Shown here piece after piece: positions 9,168 through 19,472 of a stretch of DNA of 64,000 nucleotides. The notes under the pieces are model-generated. The model made no database searches. It had not been told where the DNA came from and worked only from the letters and a program-made list of their open reading frames with translations. The stretch comes from Mycobacterium adipatum. GTDB taxonomy: Bacteria > Actinomycetota > Actinomycetes > Mycobacteriales > Mycobacteriaceae. Within the stretch, counting starts at the first letter, position 1, and each line of letters starts with the position of its first letter. Position numbers and translations under genes: made by a program. The stretch is taken from the NCBI RefSeq assembly GCF_001644575.1, contig NZ_CP015596.1, positions 62,001 to 126,000 on the forward strand, given 5' to 3'.

Positions 9168-10585
9168 CGGTTCAGCACCCACTCGAACAGTCCGACGAGG
9201 TACGCCGCCACCGGGATGACCGAGGCGTCGACCGCGGAACTGGCGAATCCGAACAGCCGGCGGGCGGGCAACGAGTAGGTGTCCGGCGACGCGATCCGCG
9301 GATTCAGCGCGGCGACGATCCAGGCGACGGTCACGACCCCCAGGGCCGCCAGCGCCCACCAGGCCGCCGCGTACCGCTCGGTGAGGGCGAAGCTCACCAG
9401 CAGCGCGGCGGGTAGCAGGAAGGCCTGGCTCAGCAGCCACGCCTTGCACGGGGTCGAATCCCACACCCGGGCGCGCAACGTGCTGCCCAGCACGGCGGCC
9501 GCTACCAGGACCCAGGCCCACGGCGAGGCGGCCGCGGTGCCGACGAGGATCAGCGAGCCGGTCACCGACAGCAGCACTCCGGCGGCCAGGAATCCGGTCT
9601 GGTGCGCGTCGGTGACGCGGATGCGGCGTGGCAGATCCTCCAGAACGCGCAGCGGCTGGGCCGATGGTGTCGGGTCGCCCGGCGCGGGGATGGTCGGCAC
9701 GGGCAGCCGCGCCCACAGGGCGGACAGGCGGGCGGCCTGCACGGTCACTAGCAGCGCAAACACGATGAGGCCGGATCCGGTGCGGATATCGGTCATCTCC
9801 CAGATGGTGGCCAGCACCGCGAACAGCAGCACGCCGATACCGAGCACCGTCGACGCGGTGAACGTGGCGATGGCGCGTTCGAAGACGACGATGCTGATCA
9901 CCGACCAGGCGGCCACACCCGCCGCGGCGAGCAACATCTGCGCCGCGCCGAAATCGCCGGGCACGGCGAGTGCAAAGGCCCCCGCGACCGGGGCCAGCGC
10001 GGTCAGCGCCAGCGCGGTGCCCAGGCCGGGGAACCGGGCCCGGGTGGCGAAGGAGGCGATGACGGTGACCGCGGCGATACCGGCCACGGTGAACAGCCCC
10101 GCCGAGTGCCCGGTGACCACCCGGACCGCCGTCGCAAGGGCGGTGCCCAGCAGGATCAGGGCGATGACGGCGACCGCGGCGGCGCGCTGGATCTGCACTG
10201 GGCCCCAGGGGCGTTCGCGGGCGGCGGAGAAGATGACCGCGGCGTCGGCGATGTCCTCGATGATGCGGGGGGCGGCGGGCCCGTTCGGGATGGCCTGCAA
10301 CGCCAGCAGATCTCCGTCGACGACACCCACGGTGTCCAGCGTGGCGTCCAGGCTGAAGGGTGCGCCGCCGATCGGCGCGAGGCTCAGGCGCGCCGGGATG
10401 CCGGCGTCGGCGCCCTCGGCGGTGTCGTCGGACGGCAGCACGGTGCGCTGCACGGCCGGGATGATCTCGCGCAGCGGAATTTCCGCGGGCAGCGCCATCT
10501 CGGTGAGCCGCCCGGCGCCGTCGGCGCTGTGCCCGGCGGCCAGTACGGCCACCCGGACGATCGGCATCACAGTGTTGTCGGGCAT
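9164..10585 (-). CDS. eccD3: ESX-3 multispanning membrane subunit EccD3, 473 aa
   Basis: EccD forms the membrane-spanning vestibule of the type VII machinery. An N-terminal ubiquitin-like cytosolic domain covers about residues 1-100 and is followed by some 11 predicted hydrophobic helices up to the C-terminus, as expected for the family. The start ATG 10585 (MPDNTVMPIVRV) is preferred; a second in-frame ATG lies six codons later. The beginning overlaps the end of espG3 by 19 bases, so translation of the two should be coupled. Confidence 0.93.
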   Translation of the reverse strand: MPDNTVMPIVRVAVLAAGHSADGAGRLTEMALPAEIPLREIIPAVQRTVLPSDDTAEGADAGIPARLSLAPIGGAPFSLDATLDTVGVVDGDLLALQAIPNGPAAPRIIEDIADAAVIFSAARERPWGPVQIQRAAAVAVIALILLGTALATAVRVVTGHSAGLFTVAGIAAVTVIASFATRARFPGLGTALALTALAPVAGAFALAVPGDFGAAQMLLAAAGVAAWSVISIVVFERAIATFTASTVLGIGVLLFAVLATIWEMTDIRTGSGLIVFALLVTVQAARLSALWARLPVPTIPAPGDPTPSAQPLRVLEDLPRRIRVTDAHQTGFLAAGVLLSVTGSLILVGTAAASPWAWVLVAAAVLGSTLRARVWDSTPCKAWLLSQAFLLPAALLVSFALTERYAAAWWALAALGVVTVAWIVAALNPRIASPDTYSLPARRLFGFASSAVDASVIPVAAYLVGLFEWVLNR

Positions 10586-11439
10586 CGGTCTTCCGTTCTC
10601 TGGTCGAAATCTCGGTTCTGGTGCGCGCCGGGAAACCACGACCCGTGCGGCAGTGTTGCGATGAGTGTGTCGACCGCGGCGGCGATGGCCGTCGCGGTTC
10701 CGGGTGCGAACGTGGACACCCATTCCCCGTCAAACGCTTTCGTGGGGCTCACCAGGATGCGGCCGGCCTCGGAGTCGATGACACTGACGCCGACCTCGGT
10801 GCTGACCCGGTGACCGTCACGGTGTTCGCCCGCGACGATCTCCACATAGCTGCGCCTGCCGCTGAACACCGCCTGCACCACGGGCTGCGCGGAGCGCGGA
10901 ATACCCAGGTATTCGATCACTTCGGTCAGGTCGGCACCGGCACGCAGCTTCTCGTCGGCGCGCGCACCCGCGCGCACGGGTACCGCGAAGCCGTCGAAGG
11001 TCGCCGCGCGCCGGCCGGCCAGGCCGGCCACCAGCACCGGCACCAGGTCATTCGGGTGCAGCAGGTCCATCGCGGTGAAGGTCACCAGGGCGCCGCTGCG
11101 CAGTGCGACCACGGAGGTCTCCTCGGAGCGACCGTCGTGCCGCGCGACGAACCCGCGCAGCATGTCGCCGTGTGCCCCCACGATTCGTAGTTCGAGCCAC
11201 TGCCGCGCCCGGCAGGTCTGCCGAATCCACTGGGCCACAGCGGGGTCGATCAGCGCGCCCTCGGACATCACACCCAGCTCGGTCAACTCGTCGACCCGGT
11301 CGGCCGTGAACCGTTCGGCAACGGAGGACTCGGTGTAGGGCGGCGTGATCGCCAGCACCCACGGAAACGAGCCACATCCGAGCTGTTCTGCGATGAACCA
11401 TGCCTGCTCGACGGTCAGCTCGACCGCATTAGCAGCCAT
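10567..11439 (-). CDS. espG3: ESX-3 PE/PPE chaperone EspG3, 290 aa
   Basis: EspG proteins are cytosolic chaperones that bind the tip of the PPE partner of their cognate PE/PPE heterodimer and deliver it to the secretion ATPase. The protein is soluble, without signal or membrane segments, and has the family's length (about 290 aa). Its place between esxH and eccD3 is the standard ESX-3 position, so its clients are expected to be the PE5-PPE4 pair encoded upstream. It begins ATG 11439, immediately before the esxH stop with no gap. Confidence 0.92.
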   Translation of the reverse strand: MAANAVELTVEQAWFIAEQLGCGSFPWVLAITPPYTESSVAERFTADRVDELTELGVMSEGALIDPAVAQWIRQTCRARQWLELRIVGAHGDMLRGFVARHDGRSEETSVVALRSGALVTFTAMDLLHPNDLVPVLVAGLAGRRAATFDGFAVPVRAGARADEKLRAGADLTEVIEYLGIPRSAQPVVQAVFSGRRSYVEIVAGEHRDGHRVSTEVGVSVIDSEAGRILVSPTKAFDGEWVSTFAPGTATAIAAAVDTLIATLPHGSWFPGAHQNRDFDQRTEDRCPTTL

Positions 11440-11727
11440 CTATCCCCATTTGGCGCCCTCTGCCCGGTCCCGGGCGTTCATCGACATGGTGTTGGACTCG
11501 TGGGTGCCGGCCATCGCCTGGTAGGCACGCACCAGTTCGGCCATGCTGGCGTTCCACTGCGCCTGCCAGGCCTGGTAGGTCATCCCGGTATCGCCCTGCC
11601 AGGCGCCCGAGAGCGCCGCTTGCTCGGCGGCGATATCGGCGCCGACGGCGTTCAGCGCGCCGGCGAATCCGTTCATCTCGGCCGACAGCGCGAGCATGGC
11701 CGGGTAGTTGTACATGATCTGCGACAT
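11440..11727 (-). CDS. esxH: WXG100 secreted protein EsxH, 95 aa
   Basis: EsxH is one half of the EsxG-EsxH heterodimer secreted by ESX-3, linked in mycobacteria to iron and zinc acquisition and host interaction. The protein is 95 aa, lacks a signal peptide and has the helical-hairpin turn motif W-x-G in SGAWQGDTG (about residues 41-49), as in EsxH orthologues. It is encoded 26 bases after esxG. Confidence 0.96.
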   Translation of the reverse strand: MSQIMYNYPAMLALSAEMNGFAGALNAVGADIAAEQAALSGAWQGDTGMTYQAWQAQWNASMAELVRAYQAMAGTHESNTMSMNARDRAEGAKWG

Positions 11728-11753
11728 GTGAATTCTCCTATCGGCGTGCGTTA

Positions 11754-12047
11754 TCAGATGGCGGTGTAGGTGCCGGCAGCCGCCGCGTCCTGCGCCACGT
11801 AGGTGCCCGCGGCGTCGGCCAGGTTGGCCTGGGCGATGTCGAGCAGGACGTTCACCCGGGCCGAGACCTCGATGAAGCGGGCATGCGCGGCCTGGAAGGC
11901 GGCCGCGGACTCGCCCATGTGGAAAGCCTGCGAGGCCTGGGCGGCCTGCTCGGCCTGGGCGATGGTGCTGCGCATCAGCGCGGCCTTGGCGCCGAACGCC
12001 GCCTCGGAGGCGACCAGCTGGGGGATGTGCGCGTCGAGCATGCTCAT
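11754..12047 (-). CDS. esxG: WXG100-like secreted protein EsxG, 97 aa
   Basis: EsxG is the partner of EsxH. The opening [20 protein letters not shown] matches the EsxG family, and the length (97 aa) is exact. As in other EsxG proteins the turn lacks the Trp of the WXG motif and reads HMGES (about residues 43-47). The C-terminal YVAQD fits the YxxxD/E general secretion signal of type VII substrates, so the signal of the heterodimer is carried by this subunit. Confidence 0.96.
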   Translation of the reverse strand: MSMLDAHIPQLVASEAAFGAKAALMRSTIAQAEQAAQASQAFHMGESAAAFQAAHARFIEVSARVNVLLDIAQANLADAAGTYVAQDAAAAGTYTAI

Positions 12048-12108
12048 GGCATTTCCTTTCGGGTGAATCTATGGGCGATCGATGCAATCTGGGGTGTCCG
12101 GGTTGCGC

Positions 12109-13656
12109 TCAGTGGTGCTGTCCCCCTCCCGGCGCGGAGGGATCATCTGGATTCCAGGAGCCCGGCAACATGGGGTTGGTCGGCCCGTTGCCGAACGAGT
12201 CGCCGGTCAGTTCGGCCATCCCGGAAGCGGGCTCCTCGCGGCTGACGGCGCCAGTGAAACCCATTGGCCCGGCGCCCTTCTCAGACGCTGTGACGCGCGG
12301 CTCGGGTCGCGGTTCACGCGGTGCCGGATCCTCGTCGTAGTCCATGTATTCGTCGGCGTAGGCGCGGTCCTTGATCTCGCCGCCCTTCTTGCGCCGGCGC
12401 TTGCGGCGCTCGGCCGCCGAGAGTGCCGCCGCGGACGCGACCGCCGCCGACGAACCCGATGCGGGCGCCTTGGCCGAGGTGCTGTCCCGCACGGTCGGGC
12501 TGAAACCGCCACCGGGGTGCCCGCCGTAGACGGCATAGGCCATCGCCGGCGCGGCGGCCGCGGGAGCGGCCGCCGGTGCGGTGGCCGGCGCCGACGCCGG
12601 GGTGCCCGCCGCGGGCGCCGCCGCGGTCGGGGTGCCGGCCGGGGCAATGCCGGCCACCGGCAGATTGGGTTCGGCGCGCTGGGTGGCCGGCGCCTCGCCG
12701 AGATCGATCGGCGGCAGGTCGTCGAACTTCGGCAACAGCGCGAGGAACCCCAGCATGGCCAGCCCGACACCGGCCAGCACGGGTATCAGCAGCGGCGAGA
12801 GGAAGACGCCGATCCAGGTTCCCCAGCCGACCGGCTGCAGGATCGCCTGATAGGCCAGTGCGAACAGCATCGGGCCCCAGGTCACCAGGGCCGCAGAAGG
12901 ATTCGTCGCGAAGTCGATCAGCATCTGACGCAGGATGCCGAGCGGGTTCTGGAAAAACTCCAGGATGAGGTCCCCGCCGGGCAGCGATTTGATGTACTGC
13001 TCCAGGAACTGCAGGATGAAGTTCGAGTCATTCAGTGCGGCTGCCGAATTGACGGCCTGGGCCTGCGCCAGCACCTCGGTGGATGCCGCACCGGCACTGC
13101 CCGCTTCCCCGACCCCCGGGGTCAGCAGCATCGGTGCGGGCTCCAACACCGGCGTCGCCGCGACCGTCGCCGCCGACACCGCCTGGTAGGTGCTCATCGT
13201 GGTGGCGGCCTGGATCCACATCCGGACGTAGTCCGCCTCGGTGACGGCGATCGGAATGGTGTTGATTCCGAAGAAGTTCGTCGCCAGCAGCGCACCGTGC
13301 AGCGCGTGGTTGGCGGCCAGCTCGGCCAGTGTGGGCATGGTGGCCAACGCGGTGGTGTAAGCGGCGGCCGCTGTCTCGTGCTGGGCCGCGGCAACGGCGC
13401 TCGTGGCGCTCGCCTGCGCCAGCCACACCAGGTACGGCTGGTGGGCGGCGACATACTGCTCGGAGCTCGGGCCTTCCCAGGCGCCCGCCGCCACACCTCC
13501 CAGAGTGGAGACCAGTTCTGCCGCCGCAGCGGCATACTCGGCGCTCAGCGACTGCCAGGCCCCCGCGGCGGCAAGCAGCGACCCGGGTCCTGGACCGCTG
13601 CTCAGCAGTGCCGAATGAACCTCGGGTGGCAGTGCCATCCAGACGGGAGCGGTCAT
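12109..13656 (-). CDS. PPE4: PPE4 protein of ESX-3, 515 aa
   Basis: The N-terminal PPE domain covers residues 1-180, with the Pro-Pro-Glu motif at ALPPEV (about 9-14) and a conserved WEG turn near residue 60; it forms a heterodimer with PE5. A central hydrophobic segment (about 285-315) precedes a long Ala/Pro-rich low-complexity linker (about 330-400). The tail carries a strongly basic patch [11 protein letters not shown] (near 417-427) next to an acidic patch YMDYDEDP, and the protein ends in a Gly/Pro/His tail. It starts one base after the PE5 stop, the standard PE-PPE arrangement. ESX-3-secreted PPE4 is required for siderophore-bound iron use in studied mycobacteria. Confidence 0.93.
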   Translation of the reverse strand: MTAPVWMALPPEVHSALLSSGPGPGSLLAAAGAWQSLSAEYAAAAAELVSTLGGVAAGAWEGPSSEQYVAAHQPYLVWLAQASATSAVAAAQHETAAAAYTTALATMPTLAELAANHALHGALLATNFFGINTIPIAVTEADYVRMWIQAATTMSTYQAVSAATVAATPVLEPAPMLLTPGVGEAGSAGAASTEVLAQAQAVNSAAALNDSNFILQFLEQYIKSLPGGDLILEFFQNPLGILRQMLIDFATNPSAALVTWGPMLFALAYQAILQPVGWGTWIGVFLSPLLIPVLAGVGLAMLGFLALLPKFDDLPPIDLGEAPATQRAEPNLPVAGIAPAGTPTAAAPAAGTPASAPATAPAAAPAAAAPAMAYAVYGGHPGGGFSPTVRDSTSAKAPASGSSAAVASAAALSAAERRKRRRKKGGEIKDRAYADEYMDYDEDPAPREPRPEPRVTASEKGAGPMGFTGAVSREEPASGMAELTGDSFGNGPTNPMLPGSWNPDDPSAPGGGQHH

Positions 13657-13657
13657 C

Positions 13658-13969
13658 TCAGCCGCCGCGCGCGATCAGGTAGGTCGACGCGGCCAGCGCG
13701 TCTCCGGCGGCGTAGCTGGCGCCGGATTGAGCGACACCCATCCCGGCGCGGCCGAGTTCCTCGACGGCCAACGCGGCGACGGCGTTGTGCTCGTTACCGG
13801 CGGCGCTGAGCCCGGCAGCCGTCTGCAGTGAGACCGGGTCGGCGGCCGGCGGCACGACGACGTTCACCAGGGGCGCCGCCGCGGCGTGCGCGGCGGCCAG
13901 TCGCGCGGTCAGCGCCTCGACTGCCGAACCGGCAGCGGCCAGTCCTTCCGGAACAACCCGCAGGGTCAT
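13658..13969 (-). CDS. PE5: PE5 protein of ESX-3, 103 aa
   Basis: This short PE protein consists almost entirely of the PE helical hairpin. The Pro-Glu motif is VVPEGL (about residues 5-10). The C-terminal YAAGD (about 86-90) is the YxxxD/E secretion motif that type VII systems read on PE proteins. Its ATG overlaps the eccC3 stop by 1-4 bases and PPE4 follows after one base, so the pair is co-translated and secreted as a dimer. Confidence 0.94.
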   Translation of the reverse strand: MTLRVVPEGLAAAGSAVEALTARLAAAHAAAAPLVNVVVPPAADPVSLQTAAGLSAAGNEHNAVAALAVEELGRAGMGVAQSGASYAAGDALAASTYLIARGG

Positions 13970-16900
13970 CAGCTGATTTCCTTTCCGTTGGTACCGGCGG
14001 GCGAAACTCCCTCGGGGACGAGGGGGTTCACCAGTTGGACATAGGTCGCTTCTTCGCTGTCACCGAGCAGCATCGCCCGGCCCGCCGGCAGCCTGCTGAA
14101 GCGCACGCCGCGCAGTTTGCCTCCGTCGGCCGGACTGCCCGACAGCATCACCGTCGTCGCCTGCAGATCGTTGAGGCGGCGCAACAACGGCGCGGTCATC
14201 ACCGCGTGCGCGGATCCGCTGGCCCTGGCGGTGACGATGACCCGCAGGCCGAGATCGCTTGCTTCGGCCAGCAGCCCGAGCAGCGGACTCCAGGGCCGTT
14301 GGCCGGCGTAGGGGCCGCTCACCGCGGGACCGTCCGGGATCTGGTCGACGTCGTCGATGATCAGGTAGTGGGTCTGACCCGCAAAACTCCAGTGGCGCAG
14401 GTCCGCTGACGACAGACCGGCGGGCGGGCGGCGCTTCTCGACGAGCGCGGACAGGCCCAGCATTGCCGGGGTGACCCGGTCGATGTTCGGGGTGTACTCG
14501 TTGTCACCGAACAGCGGCTCGTCGACCAGGTGCAGCCGGCGGTCGATGACGGTGAATGCGACCTGATCGGCGGTCGAGTTGTCCCGGATGGTGCGGATCA
14601 GGTGCCGCAGCAGCGTGGTCTTGCCGGAGCGGCTGTCACCGAACACCATCATCAGCGGGTTGCGCGCGAAGTCAATCGCCACCGGACGCAGATCTTCCTC
14701 ACGCTGGCCGATGACCACCTGCTCGGGCCCCACGTAGACCCTGCCGACGGCGGCCGGGCTGAGCTGGGTGGGCAGCAACCGGATCGCCGGGGCGCGCTCG
14801 CCGGGGTGGCGGGCGTTGATGACCGCGACATCGCGCAGGTCCGGCACAGCGAACAGGAAGTGTTCGGCAGCCATCGTCAGGCCGCGTCCGGGTTGATCGG
14901 CGGGCACACTGTCGGCCGGCCGGGTCAACGCGCCGACCACCCGGACATTGCTGTCATGGGAATCGTTGAGCTTGAGCTCAAGTCGCAGCCCGAGGCCGTC
15001 ACGCATGGCCAGCGGCACCTCCAGCCAGTTCGGTGTGGTGATCACGACGTGGATGCCATAGGACAGCCCGGCGTTGACCAGTTCGGTGACCCGTGCCAGC
15101 AGCGGGTTGCGGGTGTTGAAGGTATCGATGTTGTCGCGGCTGAACGCGTATAGGTTGTCGATCACCAGGAAGACCTCCCCGTAACCGTCCGTGTACGTCC
15201 CCGAAGCCGCACGGGCACCGGCCTGCTGCCGGGTGCGCAACAGTTGCTCCAGCTCGGCGAAGGTGCGCCGGATCAGCTCGGGTTCCAGCGGCGTCGCGAC
15301 CGCACCCACATGGGCCAGCTCCGCGAGCGCACGCAACTGGCCGCCGCCGTAGTCCAGGCAGTAGAAGCTGACCTCGCCGGGGGCATGCAGCGCCGCGGCC
15401 GAGAGCATGAACGTCTGCAGCGCGGTGGACTTGCCCGATTTCGGCCCACCATGGATGAGCAGGTTGCCCGCCGCACTGCCGGCATCGAAGACCAGTGCGT
15501 CACGGCGCATTTCGAACGGCTTGTCGATCTCGCCGAGCGGCCAGCGCCACTGCCGTTCGCCGATCTGGACCCGGGTGAGGAGGTCGGCCAGCGCAATGGC
15601 CTCTTCCAGCGGCGGCAGCCACAGCTGCGGCGCCCGCGGGCCGTAGTTGACCAGCTGGTCACCGATGGTGGCGATGAGCTTGCGCGGTGGCGGCGCGTCC
15701 TCGACCTCCCCGGTGACGATGACGGTGTCGGCGGCCGGTTCCACCCAGCCCGCGGTGAACAGCCGCGGCTCGGGCACCGAGTGCACCACCACCGTCTGCC
15801 CGGCCCGCGGCGGGTCGTAGATGCCGTCGACATAGGTGCTGCGGAACTTGATCGGGTTCGCGCCGGGCGCCGGCACCAGGAAGCCCTCACCCTTGTGCTC
15901 GCGGCCCGACTCGATCTGGAAGGCATCCTCGGTGCCGATGATCTGGCGGCTGATCGACGGGCTGGCGACCTTCAGGCCGATCCGATAGGAGGTGTTCTTG
16001 TCGATGTCCTTGATCCGGCCGACATCCAGCGTCTGTGACGCGAACAGGATATGGATGCGGAACGAACGACCCTTGCGGGCCACGTAGTCGAACAGCTCCG
16101 CGTACTCGGGGTGCTCGGCCAGCATCAGGGTGAACTCGTCGGCCACCACGAACAGTGTCGGGATCGGCGGTAGGTCATGGCCCGCTGCGGACGCGGCCTC
16201 GTACTCGGTGACCGAGCTGAACGCGCTGCCCTGCACACGGCGGCCGGCCTCTTTGAGCAGGTGCTCACGGCGAGCCACCTCACCGCGCAGGGTGTCGGCG
16301 AACCGGTCTGCCAGCGAACGCTTCTCGGCCATATTGGAGATGACGGCGACCACCTGGGGGAAGTGCCGGAAGATATCTGCGCCGGCCTCGCCCTTGAAGT
16401 CGGCGTAGATGACGATCAACCGGTCCGCGGAATGCGTGGTCAGCAGCGACAGCAGGATCGACATCAGGGTCTGGGACTTGCCGGAGCCGGTCATACCGAT
16501 CATCAGGCCATGCGGGCCCATGCCACCCTCGGACTCGTCCTTGAGGTCGAAGATCAGCGGTTCGCCGGTCGCGGTGACGCCGATGGGTACCCGCAGCTCC
16601 TGGTCGCGGTGCCGGGGCGCCCACAGGCTGGCGACATCGAGCGCGGAGGCGTCCTGGATACCGAACAGTGTGGTGAACGTGCTGGCGCCGGTGGCGGCGG
16701 TGCGGGCCTGCTCGGGGTTGGTATCCCAGCGGGCCAGGCGGCGGGCCAGATGGGCGGCCTGCGCCGGGGAGAAGGCGTCCGACGCGTCGACATAGGGCTG
16801 CCAGCCACCGCTCTGCCAGCGCTCGATCCGGCCGGCGATGACCTTCAGGATGGGCCGCTCCGGGTCCGAATATTGCTCCCGGTGTGGCTCTTTGGTGGAC

Positions 16901-17925
16901 CGGTGGATCACCGTCACGCCCGCGACGCCCGCCTTGTGCACGACGGCGTCGGGGTCGGCGTCGGGATCGTCGAGCAGCACCAGCAGGTGCTTGCCCGAGG
17001 CCAGTGCGGCACCGCTGAAGGCGTCCCGTTCGTCGAGGACGGGGGCCAGCAGACCGCGCAGACCGTCGGCGGTGGCGTCCAGGTAGCGGGCCGGGCCCAC
17101 CCCGTCCGCCTTGCCCGGGACGTCGGTGTGCGGCAGCCATTTCAGCCAGGACCAGTCCGCTGCCTCCAGGTCGGGGGTGGCCAGCGCGACCCCGAGCACC
17201 GCGGGGTCATGCCAGGTGACAGCCTGGGCAACCCAGGCGCGCAATGCATCACGGACCTCATCGGGCTCCCCCAGCACGGTGATGCGGGACACCTTGCCCA
17301 GATCGATCCCGGTCGGGGCGCTCCGGACCGTGCGGTGCACGTCGAGCAGCCCCCGAAGGGTGGTGTGCGCCACCGGTTCCAGGTCGATCTCGTCGGCGGC
17401 ATCCTTGACCCGCAGCGCCGTGTTCAGCGGGACATCAGTCAGGCCGGTGCGCACCACCAGGAAGTCGCTGTCGCGGGGGTCGCGCTCCCACTGCCTGCGG
17501 GTGCCGGGCACCGCGGCGAGCAGATCCGGGTCCGGGTGCGACCACTGCAACGCGGCCCGCTGAGCGGCGGCCTGAGTGCGCACGTTGTCCCGGACCACCG
17601 ACAGGTAGCGCAGGTAGTCGGCGCGTTCGGCGTCGACCTCCTCGGTGCGCAGCTTGTTGTCCGACCCGCGGTAGAGCGCGGTGGCGGCCAGCAGCAGCAC
17701 GAAGGGGAAGAACAGCATGGTCGGCGAGATCATCCGCATACCGGTGGCGAACAGCGCCACGATCATCCCGACGATCAGGATCACGATGAGGTAGGGCAGC
17801 ACCCGGCGCAGCAGTGACAGCGGCACCAGCCGCGGCAGCGACGGCGGCGCCTCGATGGTGATCGTGCCCTTGCGCACCTCCGGTGCGGGTAGGCGACGTC
17901 GAGCCTCGAAGATCAAGCGACTCAT
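13969..17925 (-). CDS. eccC3: ESX-3 FtsK/SpoIIIE-type motor ATPase EccC3, 1318 aa
   Basis: EccC is the motor and substrate receptor of the secretion complex. Two N-terminal transmembrane helices (about residues 43-63 and 66-86) lead into three tandem P-loop ATPase domains. Their Walker A motifs are GMTGSGKS (about 476), GGPKSGKS (about 828) and GDSRSGKT (about 1098). Walker B-like strands are [16 protein letters not shown] and YLIIDDVD. As is normal for ESX-3 the gene is one unbroken reading frame rather than split into eccCa/eccCb. It overlaps eccB3 upstream and PE5 downstream by single codons. Confidence 0.97.
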   Translation of the reverse strand: MSRLIFEARRRLPAPEVRKGTITIEAPPSLPRLVPLSLLRRVLPYLIVILIVGMIVALFATGMRMISPTMLFFPFVLLLAATALYRGSDNKLRTEEVDAERADYLRYLSVVRDNVRTQAAAQRAALQWSHPDPDLLAAVPGTRRQWERDPRDSDFLVVRTGLTDVPLNTALRVKDAADEIDLEPVAHTTLRGLLDVHRTVRSAPTGIDLGKVSRITVLGEPDEVRDALRAWVAQAVTWHDPAVLGVALATPDLEAADWSWLKWLPHTDVPGKADGVGPARYLDATADGLRGLLAPVLDERDAFSGAALASGKHLLVLLDDPDADPDAVVHKAGVAGVTVIHRSTKEPHREQYSDPERPILKVIAGRIERWQSGGWQPYVDASDAFSPAQAAHLARRLARWDTNPEQARTAATGASTFTTLFGIQDASALDVASLWAPRHRDQELRVPIGVTATGEPLIFDLKDESEGGMGPHGLMIGMTGSGKSQTLMSILLSLLTTHSADRLIVIYADFKGEAGADIFRHFPQVVAVISNMAEKRSLADRFADTLRGEVARREHLLKEAGRRVQGSAFSSVTEYEAASAAGHDLPPIPTLFVVADEFTLMLAEHPEYAELFDYVARKGRSFRIHILFASQTLDVGRIKDIDKNTSYRIGLKVASPSISRQIIGTEDAFQIESGREHKGEGFLVPAPGANPIKFRSTYVDGIYDPPRAGQTVVVHSVPEPRLFTAGWVEPAADTVIVTGEVEDAPPPRKLIATIGDQLVNYGPRAPQLWLPPLEEAIALADLLTRVQIGERQWRWPLGEIDKPFEMRRDALVFDAGSAAGNLLIHGGPKSGKSTALQTFMLSAAALHAPGEVSFYCLDYGGGQLRALAELAHVGAVATPLEPELIRRTFAELEQLLRTRQQAGARAASGTYTDGYGEVFLVIDNLYAFSRDNIDTFNTRNPLLARVTELVNAGLSYGIHVVITTPNWLEVPLAMRDGLGLRLELKLNDSHDSNVRVVGALTRPADSVPADQPGRGLTMAAEHFLFAVPDLRDVAVINARHPGERAPAIRLLPTQLSPAAVGRVYVGPEQVVIGQREEDLRPVAIDFARNPLMMVFGDSRSGKTTLLRHLIRTIRDNSTADQVAFTVIDRRLHLVDEPLFGDNEYTPNIDRVTPAMLGLSALVEKRRPPAGLSSADLRHWSFAGQTHYLIIDDVDQIPDGPAVSGPYAGQRPWSPLLGLLAEASDLGLRVIVTARASGSAHAVMTAPLLRRLNDLQATTVMLSGSPADGGKLRGVRFSRLPAGRAMLLGDSEEATYVQLVNPLVPEGVSPAGTNGKEIS

Positions 17926-19472
17926 CAGTTTTCCCCCTCGCGACCGGATGCGACCGCGGACGACACGGCGTCATGCGCGACGAGCGCATCCGCCCTGGAA
18001 AGGGTGGGGCCCGCGGCGAACTGGGCGAGGATCGACCACGGCACCGCCAGCGGCGGCGGCGTCAGGCCCAGCGCAGCAACAGTTTTGCCGTCATCGCCGG
18101 TGTCCACGCCGTAGCGCACGCCGGTGTCGCTGACCCAGAAGGCCGAGCCAGCCGGCGCGGCGCCGGCATCGGATCCGCTCGCCTGCACGAAATAGCCGCT
18201 GCCGGGCGCCAGCGCCACCCGCTGGGCGGTCGCGCCGCCGCCGGCGCCGACCAGCTCGACGGTCCGCAGGCCGTCGGGCAGCGGCAGAGCGGCACCGGAC
18301 AGCACGCTCAGCGTGCTCTCGGTGGCGTCGGCGGGTTTGGACCAGTGGGCGCAGGTGACCGGCGCCGGGCCGGTCTCGGTCAGGGTGACCTCGTTGCTCG
18401 GGTAGGCGTTGGTGTCGATACCGCCGACGACCGGCAGCTTCGCCACCTCATCGGCGCCCAGTCGCGGCGGCTGCTGCAGGCCATAGGAATTGGAGTTCCG
18501 CAGGATCGCGGCCAGCACCGGCGAGATCTGCTGCAGACCCTCGGCGTGCACCGCGAAGTAGCGGATGGTGTTATCGGCCTCGTAGGACGCCACGACGGCT
18601 CCGACCGGAGCCGGGACCGGCAGCGGGAACCGCGCCGGCTCACCGGCGCCGGGCAGCACCGGGGCGACCAGCGGTGCGGACTCCGGGATGGCGTTGAACA
18701 GCCCGGGCGCGATGACGCGTGGCGCCGCGATATCGGTCCCGAGGCCCAGCGCGTCGGTGGCGGCCCGGTTGCCCAGATCGATCGGGCTGCGCTTGCCGTT
18801 CCACAACAGCCAGGTGCCCGCGTGCACGCCGCCGACGTTCTGCACCAGTACCGCACGGTCGGCGGGCAGCGGGGCCGCCCGCTCACCGTGCTGTGCGAGT
18901 GGCCCGGCGATCAGGGTGACCCCCGCGGCGCTACCGGAGACCGCATCGCAGACCGTCCAGTTCGCGTCCCGGGATGTGCTCTGCACCATGCGTTCCGGCG
19001 CGCCGGGGATACCGATCAGATTGCCGCGCGCGAACGTGTCGATCGCACTGCTCTTCACCGTGGTCGGATTGTCGGGACGCCCGGCGATCAACCGTGCCGA
19101 GGTCAGATTCAGCGCGGGATGCATCACGTCACCGATGCGCACATACAGCGCAGACGTGTCCCGATCGGCCAGGATCGTCGAGCTACCCGCATCCCCGCCG
19201 GGGCGGATCAAGGAGAACACGAAGCAACCCGCCACCACGGTGACCGACACCAGCGCGCCGACCAGCACCGCGCGGTTCTGGCTGCGCAGCGGGTCGACCA
19301 GCATCCGGGTGTCGTGCAGTGCCACACCGGACGCGATGCGGCGCATGACGAACCTCCACCCCGATACCTGGTGGCGGGTGACGAAACCACGCCGGTGCAC
19401 GACGCGCTCGGGGTTCTCGTTGACCGGTGTGCGCGAGGTGAACTCGCGGCGGTCCTCGTTCTGTTCGCTCAT
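17925..19472 (-). CDS. eccB3: ESX-3 membrane subunit EccB3, 515 aa
   Basis: EccB has a short cytosolic N-terminus (residues 1-67), a single transmembrane helix (about 68-88, [21 protein letters not shown]) and a large periplasmic domain with family repeats. These features are present, including RSQNRAVL before the helix. Its last codon overlaps the eccC3 start and its ATG overlaps the eccA3 stop. It contributes the periplasmic part of the ESX-3 core complex. Confidence 0.95.
   Translation of the reverse strand: MSEQNEDRREFTSRTPVNENPERVVHRRGFVTRHQVSGWRFVMRRIASGVALHDTRMLVDPLRSQNRAVLVGALVSVTVVAGCFVFSLIRPGGDAGSSTILADRDTSALYVRIGDVMHPALNLTSARLIAGRPDNPTTVKSSAIDTFARGNLIGIPGAPERMVQSTSRDANWTVCDAVSGSAAGVTLIAGPLAQHGERAAPLPADRAVLVQNVGGVHAGTWLLWNGKRSPIDLGNRAATDALGLGTDIAAPRVIAPGLFNAIPESAPLVAPVLPGAGEPARFPLPVPAPVGAVVASYEADNTIRYFAVHAEGLQQISPVLAAILRNSNSYGLQQPPRLGADEVAKLPVVGGIDTNAYPSNEVTLTETGPAPVTCAHWSKPADATESTLSVLSGAALPLPDGLRTVELVGAGGGATAQRVALAPGSGYFVQASGSDAGAAPAGSAFWVSDTGVRYGVDTGDDGKTVAALGLTPPPLAVPWSILAQFAAGPTLSRADALVAHDAVSSAVASGREGEN

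Noticed and set aside
7773..10733. 986-codon frame that seems to extend mycP3 through eccD3
   Set aside because: Only the last 464 codons are MycP3 with signal peptide; the upstream part is an Arg-rich alternative frame of eccD3.
12082..13809. 575-codon plus-strand frame
   Set aside because: Antisense to PPE4/PE5; very Arg/Gly-rich, no family features.
16177..17817. 546-codon open frame on the plus strand
   Set aside because: It lies wholly antisense to eccC3, has Gly/Arg/His-rich low-complexity sequence and no ribosome site; long antisense frames are normal in GC-rich DNA.
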